A stretch of DNA of 64,000 nucleotides from NCBI GenBank assembly GCA_041395505.1, contig JAWLAG010000001.1:2542001-2606000 (forward strand). Direction: 5' to 3'. Under the pieces are notes generated by a model. It searched no databases. It was not told the origin of the DNA and saw only the letters and a program-made list of their open reading frames with translations. The stretch is from Steroidobacteraceae bacterium. GTDB lineage: Bacteria; Pseudomonadota; Gammaproteobacteria; Steroidobacterales; Steroidobacteraceae. Within the stretch, counting starts at the first letter, position 1; each line of letters starts with the position of its first letter. Shown one piece after another: positions 60,462-64,000 of the stretch. A program made the position numbers and the translations under genes.

Positions 60462-61571
60462 ATGAACCCAAACTCACTCAGCCGGCGCGAATTGATTGGC
60501 GCGGGCGCAGGTCTCTTGTTGGCGAATCGGGCGACTGCCCAGCGCGCCACAGTCGCTCCCGACACGACGGGTACCGCCCCGATTCTGTTGGGCGCGAACG
60601 AAAATCCTTATGGCCCATCGTCCAAAGTCCGCCATGCCATTGCCGCAGCGATGGAGCGCTGCAACCGCTATCCCATGCGGGAGCTAGCGGAACTGACCTC
60701 GGCAATCGCGGCGGCGGAGTCCGTACCGGATGATCACGTACTGGTAGGGCTCGGATCCATGGAGCTGCTGAAGATATGCGGCGCAGTGTGCGCTCTCGAA
60801 AAGCAGACCGTCATGGCCGCCAGCCCGACCTATGAGGACCTGCCAAGAGCAACCCGGCGCTTCGGCGGCAACCTGGTCGAAGTTCCGCTCGACCCCGAGC
60901 AGCGACATGATCTCGATGCCATGCGCAACGCGCTCACCCAAGACACTGGACTCGTTTATGTGTGCAATCCCAACAACCCGACAGGAACCGTGGTTGGACG
61001 ACCTGCCCTTGCGGCGTTCATCAAGTCGCTGCCGGCGGCAGTAACCACGCTGGTCGATGAAGCCTATATGGATTTTGTCACCGACGGAGCCACGTCGTCG
61101 GTCAAAGACCTGGCCATATCCGACGCCAATGTGATCGTGCTCAAGACTTTCTCGAAACTGCATGGACTTGCAGGCCAGCGCATTGGTTACGCCATTGCCA
61201 GACCTGCCCGACTTGCCTCCCTGCGCAGCGCACGCGTCTCGTTGCTGCCGCAACTCTCGATCGCCGCTGCGAAGGCGAGCCTCGAGGATCAGAGCTATCT
61301 CGACACATGTCGCTCACGAATTCTTGCCGAGCGGCGCAGGCTCGAACGCTACTGTGACCAGGCTGGCCTGCCTTACACGGTGTCGCATGGTAATTTTCTG
61401 TTCGTGCAATTTGGCGCCCGCGAGACCGCGTTGCGCCAACACCTCAAGCGGCAGGGCATTATGGTCGGACGGCCTTTTGCCGCCCTACCCGGCTGGTGCC
61501 GAATAAGTATCGGGACCGCCGCTCAGATGGACAGGCTCTACAGCGCGCTCAATCGGGTTCCGGTCGCATAG
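60462..61571 (+). CDS. HisC-like PLP aminotransferase with Tat leader
   Basis: 369 residues from the ATG at 60462, which has GGAG 5 bases upstream; an earlier in-frame ATG at 60435 would place nine residues before the leader. Fold-type I aminotransferase of the histidinol-phosphate type: LLGANENPYGPSSKVR, CNPNNPTGTVVGRP, TLVDEAYMDF, the Schiff-base Lys232 in LKTFSKLHGLAGQRIGYA, and a C-terminal WCRISIGTAAQM with the carboxylate-binding Arg. The N-terminus SRRELIGAGAGLLLANRATAQ is a Tat-type leader, so it should be exported folded with PLP. True histidine synthesis is therefore unlikely. Confidence 0.9.
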   Translation: MNPNSLSRRELIGAGAGLLLANRATAQRATVAPDTTGTAPILLGANENPYGPSSKVRHAIAAAMERCNRYPMRELAELTSAIAAAESVPDDHVLVGLGSMELLKICGAVCALEKQTVMAASPTYEDLPRATRRFGGNLVEVPLDPEQRHDLDAMRNALTQDTGLVYVCNPNNPTGTVVGRPALAAFIKSLPAAVTTLVDEAYMDFVTDGATSSVKDLAISDANVIVLKTFSKLHGLAGQRIGYAIARPARLASLRSARVSLLPQLSIAAAKASLEDQSYLDTCRSRILAERRRLERYCDQAGLPYTVSHGNFLFVQFGARETALRQHLKRQGIMVGRPFAALPGWCRISIGTAAQMDRLYSALNRVPVA

Positions 61572-61583
61572 GGCGCCCGGCTT

Positions 61584-62609
61584 TCATAGTTCCGGGACTG
61601 CCAGCGAACGGGGCGTCATCGCGCAGTTGGCCAGGAGCCATTTGAGATTGATGCCGATGCGCCCGGCCGTGGGTTCCGTAAACGCATAACCATGTTCTTT
61701 GGTCACGCCTTCGCCCAGCCGCTCGGAGACGTAGAGAACCAGCGAATTGCGGTTGAAATTGCCGTTGCGCTCATTCAGCACCTGCCAGGTGACGGCCTGC
61801 AGCGAGATTCCAAGCTCTCTCGGTTCAGGCTCATCGGTCTTGAACCAGTAACTGCCGCCTTTGTCGTGCAGTTGGATGTCGTCGTAGCGGCGAAACGGTA
61901 TGTCACGACCACCACCGACGCCGGGAATGTCGACATAGCAGTGGAAGAGGCGCGCCCGTTCGAGCCAATAGGGCTCTGCAGACGTCACCCCAGTCAACCG
62001 TTTGTCGTCGCCGACCCGGAATTTGTGATCGACGAAAAGATAACTATTGGCGGAGAGCGTGATTTCATTGTCGGTGTAGACGGGCTTGCCCTGCCAGGTG
62101 AATCGACATGCGCGCTGCCGTTGTCGGCCGACAAACTGTTCGCCGCGGCGCCGAAAAACATATTCACAGCCAGGACTGCGCTGGGTTACACGCGGCGATA
62201 ACGTGGCCAATTGCGCCGGGGTCAGCTCAGCGTTGACTCCGAACCATTGATACATGGTGACATCTTCGTCGTCTGGACCGGCACTCAGACTGATGAGCCT
62301 CGCCTCCCGGGGTCGGCTCCCGGTGGAACCCTGCTCAGTGCTCCAGAGAAAGGTGTAGGGACCGAATTGCGATGCTGCGACGCGCGTGATCACCACATGC
62401 AGGCGCTCGTGTCGATTGTCCTGCGAAAGTTTACGGCGGCCGTCGAAATACGCCTGGTTGGCATTGTCATACTCCCCGGGCAACAGCTGCGCCATGACCA
62501 GCAGATTTCTCTCGCCGGGCGTCGAATCCTGGCCCTGCGCAAAGCAATTGGCGCAGCCCAGGAGAACCGCTATCGCCGAAGGTAGTAGCAAATGGACAGG
62601 CCGCAACAT
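61584..62609 (-). CDS. CpcT/CpeT-like exported protein
   Basis: 341 residues from the ATG at 62609 (GGAG 6 bases upstream); an upstream GTG at 62630 lies before that site. Leader MLRPVHLLLPSAIAVLLGCA may be a lipoprotein signal (LLGC). Two CpcT/CpeT-type parts are seen: LLPGEYDNANQAYFDGRRKL and TFLWSTEQGSTGSRPREARL in the first, then GCEYVFRRRGEQFVG and RACRFTWQGKPVYTDNEITL. In cyanobacteria this fold attaches bilins to phycobiliproteins; a gammaproteobacterium would not have them, so here it is a relative of unknown role, possibly binding another tetrapyrrole or lipid. Confidence 0.78.
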   Translation of the reverse strand: MLRPVHLLLPSAIAVLLGCANCFAQGQDSTPGERNLLVMAQLLPGEYDNANQAYFDGRRKLSQDNRHERLHVVITRVAASQFGPYTFLWSTEQGSTGSRPREARLISLSAGPDDEDVTMYQWFGVNAELTPAQLATLSPRVTQRSPGCEYVFRRRGEQFVGRQRQRACRFTWQGKPVYTDNEITLSANSYLFVDHKFRVGDDKRLTGVTSAEPYWLERARLFHCYVDIPGVGGGRDIPFRRYDDIQLHDKGGSYWFKTDEPEPRELGISLQAVTWQVLNERNGNFNRNSLVLYVSERLGEGVTKEHGYAFTEPTAGRIGINLKWLLANCAMTPRSLAVPEL

Positions 62610-62698
62610 GAGGATCTCCGCAGGGTTCACCTGCGAACATCTTCAGGCGATATTGGCATCGCTTGCAACCGTCGCGCAGCGTCGATTCCGCCTGGCGC

Positions 62699-64000
62699 TC
62701 AGGCCACCGAGCCTGCGGCAGTCGTTTCGGAACTGGTCGCAGTGACACAAGCCTGCAGCGCCTGCGCGAGTTGCAGGGTCGTCATGGGTTTGCTCAGGAA
62801 ACCCTGCATGCCGGCACTGGCCGCCGCCTCTTTGTCCGTCGCGAATGCGTTGGCTGTCACTGCGATGATGGGAACGGGCAGTCCGTCGCGAGCGCAGATC
62901 GCACGCCGTCGGATCTCTCGCGCCGCACTCAGTCCATCGACACGGGGCATTTGCAGGTCCATCAGGATTACGTCCCAGCATCTGTCAACCGCTGCTTCAA
63001 TGGCCGCGGCGCCGTCGCAGACCACGGAAAACTGCGTGCCGAGCTGGCGTAGCATCGCCGAGATCACCGCAACATTGACCGGATTGTCCTCGACGAGCAG
63101 AACATGGCAGGGTTGCTGAATGACGATTGACCCCTGCGCCGACCGAGCGGCCGCCGACCCTCCCGGTGTCGCGCTTGCGGCCCGCGCCAACGGCAGATCG
63201 AGCCAGAAGCGGCTGCCGCGCCCTGGTGCAGTCTCGAATGCGATGCTGCCACCCATGAGCTGGGCAAGTCGTTGGCAGATCGCAAGACCAAGACCGGTGC
63301 CGCCGCGTTCGCGTGACATCGAATCGTCGCCCAGAGAAAACGCGCTGAACAGGCGCTGCTGCTGTGCGTCTGAAATGCCAGGCCCGCTGTCTGTTACGGT
63401 GAAACGATACACCTCGCCCGAGTCAGTCCCTTCGACGCCAACGGCATCCACGCTTAGCGTGATTGCGCCGTTTGTCGTGAATTTGACCGAATTCGACAGG
63501 AGATTACCCAGTATCTGTCGCAAACGCACCCGGTCTCCATTCACGCAATCCGGGAGCGACTGTGCCATCGTCAACTCGACCCTCACCGAGTTGCGTGCCG
63601 CCACCCGGCCCCACATGTCGACGAGTTCAGCGCACAGTGGCCGAAGTTCGAATGGCTCGCAGTGGATCTTGAGCTTGCCTGCCTCAATTGTCGAAAAATC
63701 CAGTACGTCGTTGACGATTTCCAGCAGGCTCTCACCGGAGCGGCGCAGCAGTTCGAGTTTTTCACTTTGCATCGCATCGAGCGGCGACATCTGCAGCAGC
63801 TCGCTCATTCCCATGATGCCATTCAATGGCGTTCTGATTTCATGACTCATCATTGCAAGGAACCGCGACTTGGCGACGCTGGCGGCCGCCGCGTCGTCGC
63901 GCGCAGCGGCAAGAGCATCCACGGCCCGTGCCAACTGGTACTCTGATCGAAATTGCTCGTTGATCACTGTATAGGACTGTCGCGCCGCGACCGCGAGCAA
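62699..64000 (-). CDS. Hybrid sensor histidine kinase (HisKA-HATPase-REC), 5' end outside window
   Basis: 433 residues present, continuing past base 64000. A short coiled-coil linker leads to HisKA with phospho-His in AMMSHEIRTPLNG (about residue 53 of the visible part), the HATPase N, G1 and G2 boxes (QILGNLLSNSVKFTTNG, DSGPGISDAQQQRLF, GGTGLGLAICQ), then a receiver domain with the acidic pair LLVEDNPVNV, phospho-acceptor Asp in VILMDLQMPRVDG and Lys in FLSKPM. The missing N-terminus probably holds the sensor and membrane part. No cognate HPt or regulator is visible. It lies upstream of the CpcT-like gene (90-base gap). Confidence 0.95.
   Translation of the reverse strand: MLAVAARQSYTVINEQFRSEYQLARAVDALAAARDDAAAASVAKSRFLAMMSHEIRTPLNGIMGMSELLQMSPLDAMQSEKLELLRRSGESLLEIVNDVLDFSTIEAGKLKIHCEPFELRPLCAELVDMWGRVAARNSVRVELTMAQSLPDCVNGDRVRLRQILGNLLSNSVKFTTNGAITLSVDAVGVEGTDSGEVYRFTVTDSGPGISDAQQQRLFSAFSLGDDSMSRERGGTGLGLAICQRLAQLMGGSIAFETAPGRGSRFWLDLPLARAASATPGGSAAARSAQGSIVIQQPCHVLLVEDNPVNVAVISAMLRQLGTQFSVVCDGAAAIEAAVDRCWDVILMDLQMPRVDGLSAAREIRRRAICARDGLPVPIIAVTANAFATDKEAAASAGMQGFLSKPMTTLQLAQALQACVTATSSETTAAGSVA

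Noticed and set aside
60462..61571. Histidine-biosynthetic hisC
   Set aside because: The Tat leader and lack of any his genes nearby argue against it.
1..64000. CRISPR arrays, insertion sequences, prophage, tRNA or rRNA genes
   Set aside because: No regularly spaced repeats, transposase or integrase motifs, or RNA-gene folds were seen on reading either strand.

Overview
The window is GC-rich, gene-dense bacterial chromosome, most consistent with a heterotrophic gammaproteobacterium of the Nevskiales/Steroidobacterales/Xanthomonadales sort. That placement is inferred from the TonB-dependent receptor, CaiB/BaiF CoA-transferases, the ExbB/ExbD/AgmX operon, the DUF3570/DUF4266 set and the c-type cytochromes. 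I see no tRNA, rRNA, CRISPR array or insertion sequence. Both ends cut genes: an RND permease at 1 and a hybrid histidine kinase at 64000.

1-12 kb: an RND efflux permease and its periplasmic adaptor; a small secreted protein; a Tat-type molybdopterin hydroxylase large subunit; phosphoenolpyruvate carboxylase; and a TonB-dependent receptor followed by a good terminator. A 29-bp perfect palindrome lies inside the receptor gene.

12-23 kb: a catabolic island probably acting on CoA thioesters. It encodes a metal-ligand-poor amidohydrolase, a GST, three CaiB/BaiF CoA-transferases, an isochorismatase-like hydrolase, a nitroreductase, an EamA exporter, a HutC-type GntR regulator, a MaoC hydratase and an acyl-CoA dehydrogenase. 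The motif TTGTCCGTACA occurs both beside the regulator and in the receptor/amidohydrolase divergent promoter, suggesting one regulon. The substrate is unknown. A Kef-type cation/proton antiporter follows.

25-35 kb: one long, mostly overlapping minus-strand operon encodes a thioredoxin-like protein, a coiled-coil exported protein, two large TPR proteins (646 and 1123 aa), a small exported protein, an ExbB/TolQ channel protein, two ExbD/TolR proteins (one with Asn where the proton-carrying Asp normally is) and an AgmX/TonB-like transducer. This looks like a proton-driven trans-envelope machine resembling the Agl/Glt group.

35-47.7 kb: two unusual adjoining sets. The first holds a Tat-exported DUF1501-like protein, a LamG di-heme lipoprotein, a DUF1588-like haem protein and, divergently, a beta-propeller di-heme lipoprotein (HzsA-related). 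The second, coupled to the last of these, holds an SH3/outer-membrane-barrel protein, an outer-membrane-barrel lipoprotein, a TlpA thioredoxin, a tiny DUF4266 lipoprotein ending GGGCGCN, a DUF3570 outer-membrane protein and a convergent ApbE flavin transferase. These sets and the motor operon are the best candidates for undescribed biology.

48-64 kb: a SYLF lipid-binding protein, MsrA, an isoprenylcysteine-methyltransferase-like enzyme, an LplT-PlsC fusion coupled to a minimal RIO-like kinase, an exported amidohydrolase, an SDR enzyme, a lipoprotein metallopeptidase (HEHGH), a BNR/Asp-box protein overlapping a TlpA gene, a previously uncalled 29-aa membrane peptide, a di-haem cytochrome c, a Tat-exported HisC-like aminotransferase, a CpcT/CpeT-like protein and the truncated hybrid kinase.
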